Shown here one piece after another: positions 44,405 to 56,717 of a stretch of 64,000 bases of DNA. The notes beneath the pieces were generated by a model, which was not told where the DNA came from, made no database searches, and saw nothing but the letters and a program-made list of their open reading frames with translations. Each line of letters begins with the position of its first letter. Position 1 is the stretch's first letter. Source of the DNA: Euphorbia lathyris (Eukaryota > Streptophyta > Magnoliopsida > Malpighiales > Euphorbiaceae). The DNA lies in assembly GCF_963576675.1 (NCBI RefSeq), contig NC_088917.1, positions 71,658,610 to 71,722,609 on the forward strand, written 5' to 3'. The position numbers were made by a program, and so were the translations under genes.

Positions 44405-44556
44405 CAGAAATTCCAGAATCTCAGTTGAGATTCTGAAATCTCAGTTGAGATTCTGAAATCTCAGTTGAGATAGCAAAGGAGCAATTTTCAAGAAAATTTC
44501 GCCCCCTTGCAAGCTTGCTGTCGCGACTGAGATTTTGAAAATCTCAGTCGCGACTT
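44405..44556. repeat. Palindrome cluster between the two ATHILA-type ORFs
   Basis: Three tandem AATCTCAGTTGAGATT palindromes (about 44415-44471) are followed by one 35-bp GTCGCGAC-type palindrome (44520-44554), identical in form to those in the LTRs. It lies about 300 bp before ORF 2. Confidence 0.9.
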
Positions 44557-44850
44557 GCGGCTGCTGTGACGGGATTTGGATGATTTTTTGCATTTAGTCC
44601 TATTCCTACTCTATTTTACATACCTATTACTCTATCCTAATCAATACCTATTACTTACACCTATTTAAATCACTTATTTTTACACCAATCAATCATCTTT
44701 TCTCTTTCCAATACCAAGATTCACTCATCTTCCCCATAAATCTTTACCCTATTCATCTTCTTCTTCCCTAAATCACCACCATTATCTTTTACTCTTCTTT
44801 TATCCTTCCATATTTTCTTCATCCCATTCACCAAATTTCACAAAAAAAAA

Positions 44851-46109
44851 ATTCCTAGACGAAAGACCGTTGCTAACAAAGCTAAGGCCACCGAAGTCAA
44901 TCAATTACGGGTTCAATATGGAGCACCGTTTGATATTGCGACGGAAGCCGAAGGACGCAAATATCGCCGATTCTCTAATGTCCTAATAGAGTTCGTCGAC
45001 ATGTTTTTCTTGACACCGACACGGTAAACACACTTTCCTTTACCGAGCATATTGATGAATTTCTTACCGTTCTTGGTTGGAAACGATTTGCTAGTATGTG
45101 TTTTCCAAGTCTTAAATCGCATATTATTGAGTTTTTGGTTACTCTAACCTATGACAAGAAGAAAAGAGTTATCTCTTTTCGAAATGATGGAGTTCGTTAT
45201 GACGTTGGGTATGCGGCCATGAACCGTTGGTTTGGTTTTCCTACTCAGAATTTTTATTCCAAACCAACACCTTTTAATTCAAACACGGTTTGGCAATCTT
45301 TGACCGGTTTAGATGTTTTTCTTCCGAAGAACACCTCTAGTAAGCTACTTAAGGATGATTGTATCTTTTTCTTTCACAAGTTTTTATCATTTTCCTTATT
45401 TGGCCGGGTTGAAAGTTCAAAAGTGCAAGTTCGTGATTTGGTTGTGTTAGATGCTATTTTTAAAGGTTTGACCATTGATAGTATTGAGATGATATTTACT
45501 AATTTAGTTCGAGCTTCCAAGTCCCGCAATAAGCAAGTGCCTATGGGTAATTTAATTACCGGCATTGTTTTGGATGCTCGGGGTGAATTAGCGGATTATC
45601 AAAATATGCCCTATGTTGGTTTACCTTTCTTGGATCTCACGGCACTTCAAAGGGCCAATTTATTGAAGAAAATGGGACCCCCCACCTTTATATCATATAA
45701 GGATCGCACAAGACGTGTTTTTGCTACCATGGGTAGTGAAGCCTCGAGTTCTCAAGGTTTAGGTGCCCAAGATGATGATGAGGAAGATGAAGAGGAATTT
45801 GATGAAGAGGAAGAGGAGGAGGCACATGTTGATGTTAATGCCAATGAGCAAGCAAATGTAGAACCGAATGTTGAAGAACAAGTTAGATGGCAACGTGTTT
45901 TGACACAAATGAACGAGCATAACCGTCACATGAATTTGCGGTTAGATGAAGTCGTTGCCAACAATACTGAAATGAGTTCGAGGATAAACATGGTGGATGC
46001 CAATATCACTACATTGAGACGTGAGCACAAATCTACTCGTCGCCGGTTGCTATCTTTCTTCCGACGCCAAGGAGTTGAGACTACGCCTTCACCACCGAGT
46101 TCACCTTGA
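44851..46109 (+). pseudogene. ATHILA-type ORF 2 of the Athila-like element
   Basis: A frame begins around 44851 without an ATG (RRKTVANKAKATEVNQL), has a one-base loss near 44984, and then runs open to the stop at 46107-46109. Blocks: FLTVLGWKRFASMCFPSLKS, YAAMNRWFGFPTQN, VWQSLTGLDVF, DLVVLDAIFKGLT, NLITGIVLDARG and GPPTFISYKDRTRRVF. After these come a run of Asp/Glu (DDDEEDEEEFDEEEEEE), a coiled-coil-like stretch and a basic tail. It is paralogous to ORF 1. The part from 45096 is long and uninterrupted, so it may have been maintained until recently. Confidence 0.75.
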
Positions 46110-47631
46110 TAGGTTTTATCCTTTCTATCTTTAACTCATTTTCGTTATTTTTATTATGTCTTGTTCACTTTGGTACAATATTTTTAATTATGTTTGGTAC
46201 AATTATTTTTATTATTCTGTTTGAATGTTATCGTACTATTATTTTCAATTCTAATTCGTATGGTTTATTTCGTACTATTTTTCGTGTTTTATCGCTTTTT
46301 GCACCAATGAGGACATGGTCCAAATTAAGTGTGGGAGGAGATATTTCATATTCATTTTTAAATTTTAAGTACGAATGAATGCAACGAATGAGATTGAATA
46401 CTATTTATTTAAAGTATAAGTGCATGTTGTTATTCAAGTTTAAGTAAAGTATATAATGCAACATTTTCAAAACAGAAATGCAACATTTTTGTGCAACATT
46501 TTTCAAAAATAATGACAATTTTTTCATACACGTAAATTTTTGTTAAGTATACATTTCATATGTTTTTAAACAATTTAACTTTTAAAATAATGTTAAGCAT
46601 ATTTTAAGGTTATCATTATTGATAGAAATAATATTTCTATACGGGCTATATTTTTACAAATATTTTTACAAATCTCCGATACGATTTTATCAAAAACGTC
46701 TCGAGTAAATGTATATAAGTAAAATTTCTTTAGTTTCAAATCTCTATTTTATATCATGAATTCATGATAAATATAAATCTTATTTTCAATTTTCAATTAG
46801 GTTTATAGGCATAAATCAAACTAACAACTTTAGCTTTTTAGCTCGATATGATTTTTCGTCTTACATTAAAAACCAATTGAAGTTTTTAAGGAAACTTTAG
46901 CCATAATACATGTTGAATTTCAAGTCAATATAGGATGAATGTGCTATTTTTCTTTCCCAATTTTATTTTCATGTTAATTTAATCAAGTAGTCATATTCTT
47001 AACTTTTGGCCACGATTGAGACCAACCTTATCACAATCGAGGTATGAAAGGGAAGAACATTAAGTACCGTTTACTTTTGGCCACGATTGCGACCACCCTT
47101 ATCACGATCGAGGTATGAAAGGAGCGTTCAAAATTAAAGCAAAAATTAAACGTGTTTAAAGTTTTAAGTAACGATTGCGTCCACCCATGGCATGGTCGGT
47201 ACCTCTTAAACGAACACGAAAGCAAATAAAATGCGTATAAAGTTACGATCGAGACCACCCTTATCTTGGGCGTGACTAAGCAAATATATTAAACCTAAGT
47301 CCTTAATAAATCTACATTTGAAATAGTTTAGGTTTGGGAAAGGAAATTTTGTGCTTAGAAATGCCTTGAGACGAAAGATTCGGAAACATGCGTGCTTACA
47401 CCGTCCCGAATACTTCAATATAAAAATTGAAATACAAGACGAATGATATATCTCTTTTCTACTAGCTAGTTTGATACTTTGCATATAAATTTACCATGAA
47501 AAGTTTATCTTTCGGTTTAACTAATTTAAAAAGGAATTTATGGATATATGTTCTATTTATGAAGAGATTGGTTAAAGATTAAATTCAGTGAAATTTTGCT
47601 CGGGACTAGCAAAAGCTTAAGTGTGGGAGTT
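46110..47631 (+). other. Athila-like interior, right non-coding part
   Basis: AT-rich. About 47000-47270 carries four imperfect copies of GGCCACGATTGAGACCACCCT-like phrases ending in AGGTATGAAAG, a degenerate tandem repeat. The polypurine tract AGTGTGGGAGTT at 47620-47631 abuts the 3' LTR. Confidence 0.6.
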
Positions 47632-49147
47632 TGTTAAGCCCAAAATATACCTAAAATATCATATATAAATACGTTAAATTTATATTGAAATCGTGCTAAT
47701 TATATTCATTTGGAATACTTTTACGTCTTTATTCACTTCTTTGATGCAAGGTACTTAAATATTTGGTAAAATCCAAATAGGAGCGAAAACGGAGCTAAAA
47801 CGGAGCTAGAATAGAGGAAAAACCTTAAAAACGTACCAAGAATGCATATCAGTCAGAAGAACGCTCGAGGAGGATGAAAAGCAGTCGAGAGACATGGAAT
47901 AATCTCTCTGTCGCGACTGAGATTTTGAGAATCTCAGTCGCGACTTGCGGAGGCCGGCTCGGGGGGAAAACGAAGTTTCAAGCTCGCCCCTATACCCCCT
48001 GTCGCGACTGAGATTTTCAGAATCTCAGTCACGACAGCGAACCTCCCTGCACACTAAACATATGTTTAAAATGGAAAAACGCGTCTGTTCGTTCGGATAA
48101 AAGCGACCCTTCACCAGCGGACACGACCCATCATTTACAACCCTTCAACAACTATAAATAAGTGATCCATTTCAGAAATCAAGGTTGGTTAGGTTGGAAA
48201 AGTTAAAGAAGAAAGTTGTTATGTCAAGTTTCTGATTCAGAAAAGAATCATAAAGTTTAGATTTCATTTCTGTGTAAACAATCGTGCTGTACACGAATTG
48301 TTATTAGATTAGTTATAAACAGTATTAGTTTAGTTTTCATTTTGGTAGTAGACGAGATCAGTCTCTATTCCGAAGATCCAGCGAGAAGAATTGACGGCTG
48401 AAGCGCATGAGGTTTGACGCACCTACGGAGTTTGAGAGAAAGACTGACAACCCGGATCTCAAAGTTTTTGTTGCAATGCTATCCAAGTTTCTACTTCTCT
48501 GTTAACTTGTGAAAATTCACATTTCATTAATGATATACTTATTTATTCAATACATTCTTACTGTTGTTATTTTGATATTGTTCTGACAAAAATGATTTTC
48601 AAAATGATAAATCGGTGTTTTTATTAAAACGTTCTATTCCATCTTATTCATATAAGAACTTTGTTGAACACTTGACAGATTTAGTTTTTATGGATGTTAT
48701 GATCGCTGATCGCGGCTTATCAGACATAAAATACTAGTTTGATTAAGGTAGCAATCTGCTCCGATCCAGAGAGATTTCTACGGTTCAAAGCCATTTAATT
48801 GAATAAATCGCTATATTGTTACATGTCCATAATCTTTACAAAGTTAAAGTTGTTTTCTTTGCTTTATGAAAATAAGTTTTATACCTATTATTTATTCCAA
48901 TTACGGAAGTATCTGTTTTGTAATCAAAATTCCAAAACAGAACTGTTCTCTAAACTCGATATAATCCTTCTATCTAATCCTAATTTACCAAAACCAATTC
49001 CATCAATTAAAACATATTTCTTTTATTAAACCTAAACACGTGATTAAACCGAATTAAATAAAGTTTTAGTTAAAAAGCGTTCCCTGTGGGTTCGATATCT
49101 TTTATTACTACAAGCGTATACCGTGCACTTGCGGAAATCGCTCAACA
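47632..49147 (+). repeat. Athila-like 3' LTR (1516 bp)
   Basis: Near-identical to 39750-41274. Palindromes lie at 47910-47944 and 48001-48035 (the second with one arm mutated), with TATAAATA at 48153-48160. A 9-bp deletion near 48203 is the main length difference. Confidence 0.9.
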
Positions 49148-49152
49148 CGTGG

Positions 49153-49359
49153 CAATTTTATGCTTCTACCCCTCAGCCCGGTGATGCTGGCAAAATGGGG
49201 GAGAAAAACAAGCAACCGGCAGAAGGAACTCAACAGAAGAAAAATCTAGGATCAACTTCTGCTGCCCCTAGCACACAAACTCAGCGACAAGAAGCATCGA
49301 AGCCTAGTCAGCAAACCAAACCCAAATCCAATCAAATCCAAGTCAACATCAAGAAATAG
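49153..49359 (+). pseudogene. Extra ORF of the second copia element, C-terminal tail
   Basis: It continues the ORF after the Athila-like element: FYASTPQPGDAGKMGEKNK, then a Gln/Ser/Lys-rich tail and stop at 49357-49359. It is the counterpart of PPPPDAGKMGEKEQADGT at the end of the first copy. Confidence 0.8.
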
Positions 49360-49912
49360 AATTTTCTTTTTTTTTTTAACTTGTGTTTTTTATATTTGTT
49401 GTTGACATGTTTCTTGTTGAGATGAATGAATATATGAATGTATCTTTTCATAACAACTGAGTATTTACTTATTGTCTTATGCTATTTGCTTATCTGTTGT
49501 GTTGATCTAATGCATGACTTTTCTCAAATGTCTACTCACTTAGAAATTATTGAACAAAAAAAATTAAAACTTATGAATATAAAAATTATACAAGTATTTG
49601 TTCACTGAGTAAAACTACTCAGCACCAATTAACTTACTCAGCTTACTCCTACCTTGATAACTGAACTTAATTTTCCACTTATCCAATTATCAAAACTGAG
49701 TAAATACAAAATGTTCCAAGTACTGACCTTCTTCTGAAGCTGACCTTAGACCTACTTGATTAAACCTTAAAATGTTTAAAGTAAAACTAAGTCAGTGGTT
49801 CAACCCTTACGGGGGAGAATTTTCAGAAGTTTAGAAAAGGTCAACTATCATGGGGGAGCTCAACACTGAGTTCCTTATTGAATATTTTTGCCAACATCAA
49901 AATGGGGGAGTT
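49360..49912 (+). other. Copia 3' untranslated region and polypurine tract
   Basis: Non-coding. It holds three purine-rich stretches: ACGGGGGAGAATTTTC (about 49810), ATGGGGGAGCTC (about 49850) and AAAATGGGGGAGTT beside the LTR. Multiple polypurine tracts are described for SIRE-type elements. ACTCAGC-type phrases are dense. Confidence 0.65.
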
Positions 49913-51285
49913 TGTTGAAACACCTTTCCATATGATTTTGATTTGACAAAATTATTTAAGTAGAATTAAATTTTTATGATAAAAATATTCTAACACATTA
50001 AATTTAAATGCTTTGATTTAGTTATGCTAATGTGTTTGTTCAATGTTGAGTAAATTGATTTATAAGATTAAAGACATTAAAAGTGTAAGGCCCAAAAGCC
50101 CACAAGAGAAAGTCAAGCCCAAGTCAACGGTTGAAAGCCACACGGCCCAAGCAGAGCAAAACGCAGCTCAAGCTGAATGAAACGCAAGCCCAGCAAAGAG
50201 AAGGATCGAGAAGCCTTTGTCTAAAAGCTTCAATACGAAGCTGCTGAGTTGCGCGGCAATGAAGTCAGGTCAGCGGCTGACCTGAACAAACTTGGAGACA
50301 AAGTATTTCTACTTTGGGTAAAGTTCAGAAGACGCAGGGAGTTGTCTAGAAGACTTTGCCAAAAATGTAGAGACACTCTGACCAGCCTGACGAAAAACAT
50401 CTGAGCACTGCCGAAGACAGAAGATACAAGAATCTCATTGGTCGAAGATGCTGAGCACTGACCGAGTGAAAGCGACAGGAATCCGTTTCCCTCCAACGGT
50501 TATTTCGAAATTCGAAATGACCGGTGTCTCAAGTGTCACTATAAATAGGCCTTTCAAACGCTTCATTCCATGCAGATCTTCATCAAGTCGAAACGCTGAC
50601 CAAATCATTATCCGAAGTTCTGTATTAGAAAAGCAAAACAAATCTTACACCAATTCATATTCTTGTGTAAAAGTCTAAAGTGATTTATTTCGTCTAAAGT
50701 GTTTTTAGCTTTTGTTTAGAACAAAACACTTATCATTTCTAGAAGTATAGAAAGGAGAAGCTGAGTACTCGGTTATAGTACTCAGCGGTAGAAATAGGAT
50801 TGAGTAAAGGAATAGAGGAAGGTACTCTTGTATACTCAGTTGCTATTGTAAAAGGTTTGTGCTCTACCTTTAAAGAGCTTAGTAGACGATTCTGAAAAGC
50901 TCGGAAGGAATTCTAGGGACTGGACGTAGGCGAAGAGGCCAAACCAGGATACATCTACTGAGTGATATCTTTCTAACCCTTAACTCCTTAAATATTGCTT
51001 GCTAAAATACTGCCTAGTAAAATACTAAAAAGAACATAAGCTGAGTTGAGTGAACTGAGAAGCTGAGTTCAGGAATAGACTTAAGTGTTATCTCCTGACT
51101 CAAGAGCAGCTTAGTCACCTAGTTGACTAAGAGTGTATCTAAAACTTACTCAGTATCATTGTGCTAAAAGACTAAGTTAAAGTCTTAAACGAAAAACAAG
51201 TCAACCTTAACGATAAATTTTTTTAAATAGTTCCTAACCCCTACCCCCTTGGAACTAATATTGTCACGTTACACGGGACCAATAA
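49913..51285 (+). repeat. Copia 3' LTR of the second element
   Basis: It starts TGTTGAAACACCTTTCC and ends GGGACCAATA (CAACA in the other copy). TATAAATAG lies at 50540-50548. It is clearly diverged from the LTRs at 11309 and 28993, so this is a different subfamily or older. Confidence 0.85.
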
Positions 51286-53208
51286 AGTCTTCCCGGCAAT
51301 ACGGAAGAAAATCCGAAAGAGCATGTAAAGGCTATCACTCTTCGTTCGGGGAAACATTACTTAGGCCCAGAAATGCCCGAAGATTCTACTAACGTTTTGC
51401 AGGTAAGTGATTTGACAATGAAATCCTCAGAAGACAATGTAAATTCAAAAAGTTTACCCATAGATGCTAGTACAAAAACTTTTGTACCAAAACCACCTTT
51501 TCCACATAAAGTCTGAAATAAGGACTATGATAAACAACTTTTAACGTTTCTTGATAAAGTTCAAAATTTGCATATAAATTTGACATTTATGGATGTGATA
51601 ACGCAAATTCCTAACTATGGTAAATTTTTAAAAGATTTGATTTCTAAGAAAATCAGTTGCGAAAGAATTTCATCAATATCGTTAACAGAAGATTGTAGTT
51701 CAATAGTGTCAAGTAATTTGTGACTAAGCTCAAAGATCCTGGATGTTTCACCATCCCATGTAAATTGGGAGACATTGAATTCCCAAGTTGTCTTTGTGAT
51801 TTAGGAGCGAGTATTAACTTAATGCCATTGTCTATTTTCAAAAAGTTAGGTTTAGAAGAAGATATCAAACGTACCAATATGGTTTTGCAAATAGCGGATC
51901 AAACCACTAAGAAACCATATGGTATAATTGAGGACGTCTTAGTTAAGGTCGATAAATTCATTTTTCCTACCGACTTTGTTATACTAGACTTTGCATATGA
52001 CGTTAATTGTCCGCTAATTTTTGGTAGACCGTTTATGAATACGGGATGTGCATTAGTCGATGTATCGAAAGGAAAAGTAGTTTTGAGAATAGGTGAAGAT
52101 AAGATTGAGTTTAATATGAACAAAGCAATGAAATACCCTATGGAAAAGTTAGTTTGTATGAAACTTGATTTGGTCGAAGAATGTGTCAATGATGTTATTC
52201 AAAGAGAAGAAGTAATAGAACCCATAGTGGGAGAAGAATTAGAAGATAAGGCTCCAGAGCCTCTGATTCGAGAAGATGGACCAGTTTTGCCTTCAATTGT
52301 AGAACCCCCTAAGTTAGAACTTAAAGAGTTACCAAACCATTTAAGGTACGCTTTCCTAGGCGAATGCGATACTTTTCCTATAATTATCTCTAACAAATTG
52401 ACTAAAGAACAAGAAGAGAAATTGAAAGAGATTGTTAGAAATAGGATATGGAGTATGGGATGGAAAATTTCAGACTTAAAAGGAATTAATCCTAGTATTG
52501 TAATGTATAGAATTCACTTAGAAGAAGGTAAGCCACCTAAAGCGGATAGGTAAAGACGCCTAAATCCGAACATGAAGGAAGTAGTAAAAAATGAGATTAC
52601 TAAACTTTTAGACAATGGAATCATATATTCGATCTCAGATAGTGAATGGGTTAGTCCAATCCATTGTGTACCTAAAAAGGGAGGCATAACTGTAGTAAGG
52701 AATGACGAAGGTGAATTAATACCTACGCGAACCACCACAGGTTGGAGGGTTTGTATAGATTATAGGAACCTAAACAAAGCAACTAGGAAAGATCATTTTC
52801 CTCTACCTTTCATTGATCAAATGATCGAAAGGATAACCAGTCATGCATTTTATTGTTTCCTAGATGGTTATTCCGAATTCTTTCAAATTTACATTTACCC
52901 GGATGACCAAGATAAAACAACCTTCACATGTCCTTATGGAACCTTTGCTTATAGGAGAATGCCCTTTGGTCTATGTAATGCACCCGCAATGTTTCAACGT
53001 TGTATGACTGCAATATTTAACGATTTCATTGAAGATATCATGGAAGTTTTTATGGATGATTTTTCGATTTATAGAGATTCTTTCAATGCATGTTTACAAA
53101 ACTTAGATAAAGTGTTATCCAGATGTGAAGAAACGAATTTAGTATTAAATTGAGAAAAATGTCATTTCATGGTAGACGAAGGAATAGTTTTAGGACATAA
53201 AATTGTTG
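51286..53208 (+). pseudogene. Athila-clade gypsy gag end, protease and RT remnant
   Basis: It begins in late gag (KEHVKAITLRSGKHYLGPE). The protease is IPCKLGDIEFPSCLCDLGAS, then INLMPLSIFKKLGL, with the DLGAS active site. The linker continues to MYRIHLEEGKPPKADR. RT has GIIYSISDSEWVSPIHCVPK, GWRVCIDYRNLNKATRKDHF, GYSEFFQIYI, TFAYRRMPFGLCNAPAMFQR and the catalytic FMDDFSIY. Stops lie at about 51718-51720, 52551-52553 and 53152-53154. Sequence ends in RT where a copia LTR begins at 53209. This is not the missing polymerase of the element at 39750, since it lies outside its LTRs. Confidence 0.88.
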
Positions 53209-54003
53209 AAACACCTTTCCACATGATTTCGATTTGACAAAATTATTTAAGTTAATCCCATGATTAAGACAATTAAATTTAAGTGCTTTGATTTAATTAT
53301 ACTGATGTGTTTGTTCAATGTTAAGTATATTGATAAATGAGAACAGAAATAAAAAGTTAGACAGAACGAAGTTAGCATGAGACATAGCACAAGCTCAGTG
53401 GAACACAACTCAGCGTCATAAAAGAAAAGTCTTCTTCAGAACAAACGCTTGAAGACGAAGTTGACCGAGGAAGCTGAGTAGAACGTAACTCAGCCTTATC
53501 AAAGATAAAGAACAAAGGCAACGTCAAGTTGAGTGTTCGTCAGGTCAGTGCAAATGATCCGTTTACTAAAAGACAAGATCCGACAAAGATCTGCGCCAAT
53601 TCAGAAGCTTTGAAATTACGCAAAGAGACCGTTTCGAGACGCATGGGTCAACTGGCATTTGGCTAAAAGACGAAACTGGCGCTAGAAGACGAACCTGGCG
53701 GAAGAAGACAAGCCTGACGCTTGCTAATTTCAGATGACAGGATTGGCCTGCGAATCTGTATGCTGACCAATGAATGACGCAAGAAGACCGTTTGAATTCA
53801 ACAGATACATCCGAATTCAAATGATTGAAGCATCAGATTTCACTATAAAAGGACAAGTTCTTCACTTGGATCCTTTGCCAAAGTATAAAAAGAAAAAGCA
53901 TACATACAAGCATATACAAACAAGAAAAGCAAATACTAACACTCAAATCCTATCTCTGTGTAAAAGTCTAGATCAAATTTGTATTCATCTAAAGTATTCT
54001 TCA
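53209..54003 (+). repeat. Copia LTR fragment (third locus)
   Basis: It starts TGTTGAAACACCTTTCC with TATAAAAGG at 53844-53852, and follows the 11309-12799 LTR (read on its own strand) up to CATCTAAAGTATTCTT, where similarity ends. The LTR's 3' part is missing. It is closer to the 11309/28993 LTRs than to 49913-51285. Confidence 0.85.
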
Positions 54004-54480
54004 TAGAATTACTAGGTAAAAAAAAATTTAGTAATTTGGATGTAAAAAGGCTTAACATATTAGAAATTTGGATTTAAGGAGATCTAACAGGTCAAAAAAA
54101 TAATTAGAAATTTGGATTTTGAGAGATCTAAAAGGGCGATCCGGTACACTGCGCGTTTCCGCTGAGTGAGGGTCCGGGGAGGGATCCCACCATAAGGGTG
54201 TACTGGGAGCAAGCCTTCTCCTACTAATTTATTTGGTAAGAGACCGCTTCTAAAACTCGAACCCGTAACCTCTTGGTCATACGATAACAACGTTTACTGT
54301 TGCTCCAAGGTTCGCCCTCTTTGAGAGATCTAAAAGGCCAAAAAAAAATTAGAAATTTAGATTTAGATAGGTCTAATATTCCTCAAAAAAAAATTAGAAA
54401 ATTGGATTTAGAGAGTATTTAATAGATAAAAAATGTTGAAATTTTGAATTTTAGACAAGTCTAACACATAATGGATTATT
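54004..54480. repeat. Degenerate tandem repeat, about 43-bp unit
   Basis: Five to six units of the type TTAGAAATTTGGATTTAGAG, then AGATCTAAxAGG and an A-run, diverge steadily. A SINE is inserted in one unit and duplicated part of it. Confidence 0.75.
54136..54320 (-). mobile_element. Au-type SINE with 18-bp target duplication
   Basis: On the minus strand it starts GAGGGCGAACCTTGGAGCAA, has a box-B-like GGTTACGGGTTCGAG, continues to ACACCCTTATGGTGGGATCC and CTCCCCGGACCCTC, and ends TACCGGATCGCCC before a short T run. This is the tRNA-related Au SINE layout known across flowering plants. Both sides carry the identical 18-bp TTTGAGAGATCTAAAAGG (54118-54135 and 54321-54338). Confidence 0.92.
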
Positions 54481-55036
54481 TTGGGAGGCTAATTCAATAC
54501 TCGAAATTATTATTATTATTATTTTTTTTTTTGCGATAGGAAGCCGAAACTATCCGGGGTCAAGATGGTTCCGATAGTTGGAGGGACCCGAGTCTCCTGG
54601 GCTCTCTTGTCTACGTCTCTATTTAGATCTAATACAATCGATAATTCTGTGTTACTAGAATATGTTCCGATGGTTGTGGATTGGGGAATTGAAGATTGAG
54701 TTTTGTAGCAATGAATCATCTGTGAGGAATCAAGTGATTTGTGTGGAATGAATATTTATTGTTCAACCAAAATTTTGGTTTTATTATGAATGTTTATAAT
54801 AAATTATTAGTTCATAAAAAATTTTGAAAAGCACAGTATTGAATCTAAAATATATTTTTATTAATATTAAAAAAGTCTGAAAATTGTCAATACAGATGTG
54901 GATATCAATCATGACGGTGGATACCAACACGGTAGTGAATGGAGATGGCAGAATGGTGGTGATGAAGAACGTCTGTGATAGAAAACGGTGGTGAGGGTGT
55001 TTTTGGCCTTTGGCTGTGTAAATAATTTCTTTGATG
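54481..55036. other. Intergenic DNA
   Basis: An (ATT)n microsatellite followed by T-run lies at about 54508-54533. A GC-richer patch at 54540-54620 gives a short minus-strand frame without recognisable motif. Short GGTGG-rich phrases lie at 54900-55010. No gene is assigned. Confidence 0.4.
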
Positions 55037-55319
55037 GGTAAATACCAAGCTTATCAAACTCAGACTGGACCGATCGGTTCAACCAAAACCGGTCACAGTT
55101 TCGGACCGGAGATAGTCCGGTTTTTAAATGTTCAGAAACCGTTCAGAACCGCTCAAATTGGCCGGTTCAACCGCAAACCGATTCACCCAATATCGGTTAA
55201 ATGGTTTGGTCCGGTTTATGTTTACTTTTAAAAAAATATAAATTTTAACAAAGCTAGGATTTGAACCTTGGACCTTTAGTTTGTGAACTCTAATACTCAC
55301 CACTACGCTACCATTTCAC

Positions 55320-56400
55320 TTATGTTTAATCTTAATTTGGATACTCCTCCTTCCATCGCTTGGAAGAATATTTGGGCCTTGAAAGTTCCTTATCGCATTA
55401 GGAGTTTCATGTGGCTTGGTGCAAAGAATAGGTTGCTTACAAATGTTGAAAGGAAAAGACGCCATCTAGTGGAGTCTGATACTTGTTGTAGATGCAGAGC
55501 TCAGGCGGAAACCATCTACCATGTCCTTAGAGATTGTGCTAAGAGTAATAATGTGTGGAGGAAAGTTCTTCCGGTCCATTTGCTTTCAGATTTCTTTGTC
55601 CATTCTGACCGTAATTGGTTTATAGACGGGGTTAGTGGTTTATTATTTCATGAGCTGGAGCATGGTGCTATCCTCTTTGCCGTTGTCTGTCACCAGCTTT
55701 GACAGTGGAGGAATGCTGATTTCTTTGGAGATGGAGCTATTGTTATTCCTAATTTACTTCTTTTCTTCTCTAAGAAAATCATACTATTATTAATAGCTTC
55801 AAGGAGGATAACTTATCAAGTACTATCCAGAGAACTATTGTTCATCTCTTTGGATGGAGTAGACCTAGTGAATGGATAGTTAAGTTAAATACTGATGGCT
55901 CATGTCTTGTAGATGGCAGAATTGCGGCTGGAGGTGTTTTGAGAGATGCCAGTGGTGCTTGGGTGTCTGGCTTTGCTCAAAACCTGGGGTTGGGCTCTTC
56001 CTTTACTGCTGAGCTCTGGGGGATCTTCTCTGGGCTTAGGCTCGCCAAAAATCTGGGTTTGAGAAGACTACTCGTGGAATCGGACAACCTCAAAGCGGTC
56101 AAAATGATCTCTGATAATAAGCCTATATGTCTAGGTTGCCAAAATTTAGTTAAAGAAATCAGAAGATTGTGTGCTTCCTTCGATACCATCAGCTTTGGAC
56201 ATGTCTACATAGTGCAGAACCGGGTGGCAGACCGCCTTGCTGCTGAGGGTCATGTGAGGTTATTGGGAGTCTCAACTTTTTCTTCTCCTTCGGACTTCAT
56301 TTTTTCATTATTTTCGGATGATCGGGTGGGGGTTAGCTTTCCTAGGCTAATCTCGGGTTAATTTGTGGGGCTTTTGTTTTGTTTTTCTTTCCTTTCCCTA
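55320..56400 (+). pseudogene. L1-type LINE 3' end: RT zinc-binding domain and RNase H
   Basis: The first frame (about 55325-55702) reads AWKNIWALKVPYRIRSFMWL, then a zinc-binding pattern CCRCRAQAETIYHVLRDC, as in the zf-RVT domain of plant LINEs. After a stop and damaged stretch, a second frame (about 55865-56361) is an RNase H domain: VKLNTDGSCLVDGRIAAGGV, FTAELWGIFSGLRLAKNLG, VESDN and NRVADRLAAEG, with the D-E-D-D residues present. RT and endonuclease are missing, as expected from 5' truncation. No poly-A tail is obvious. Confidence 0.88.
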
Positions 56401-56717
56401 CAAGTTGAATTATAAAATACATATCCTATTAGCATATTTACATATTAGTTATTAATAAAAATAATCACTATTAATTTTAAAAGTATATTTTTTAATATTT
56501 ATATTTATTTGTCATATTAAATTTATTAATTTGATATTATATTTTGATATTAAATAAATGTTATTAGTATAATTTTTTTATGAATATAGTTTTTTTTATA
56601 GGATTTATGAATATAGTTAATATTATTATATATTATAAGATTAAATATGAATAGACTTATAATTTTTACATGATTTTTTAATACCGGTTAAACCCCGGTT
56701 GGATCCCGATTAAACCT

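Larger units (their letters stand above)
39750..49147 (+). mobile_element. Athila-like element without polymerase, recently inserted
   Basis: LTRs at 39750-41274 and 47632-49147 (TGTTAAGCCC...CGCTCAACA) differ by roughly a dozen substitutions and one 9-bp deletion by eye, so the insertion is recent. The PBS at 41281-41298 matches plant tRNA-Asp. A polypurine tract, AGTGTGGGAGTT, precedes the 3' LTR. The 6.4-kb interior has two ATHILA-type ORFs and no gag, protease, RT or integrase that I can see, so mobility must have come from another element. The flanks TGGGG (39745-39749) and CGTGG (49148-49152) may be a mutated 5-bp duplication. Confidence 0.88.
35086..51285 (+). mobile_element. Second copia element (5'-truncated), with two nested insertions
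   Basis: This is the same family as 11309-30218 but on the plus strand. Only the leader of the extra ORF, the ORF itself, the 3' untranslated part, the polypurine tract and the 3' LTR remain; gag and pol are gone, and the left end abuts a chromovirus fragment. A solo LTR (37252-38893) and an Athila-like element (39750-49147) split the ORF. The 3' LTR runs into an Athila-type gag-pol remnant, which was probably the original target. Confidence 0.82.

Noticed and set aside
51286..53208. Athila RT remnant as the polymerase of the 39750-49147 element
   Set aside because: It lies outside that element's LTRs and is separated from it by copia sequence.
54136..54320. Functional tRNA gene at the box-B-like sequence
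   Set aside because: The surrounding 185 bp follow the Au SINE layout with an 18-bp target duplication, and no tRNA cloverleaf is evident.
54519..54719. 66-codon minus-strand frame
   Set aside because: Starts or ends in low-complexity DNA and shows no motif or splice context.
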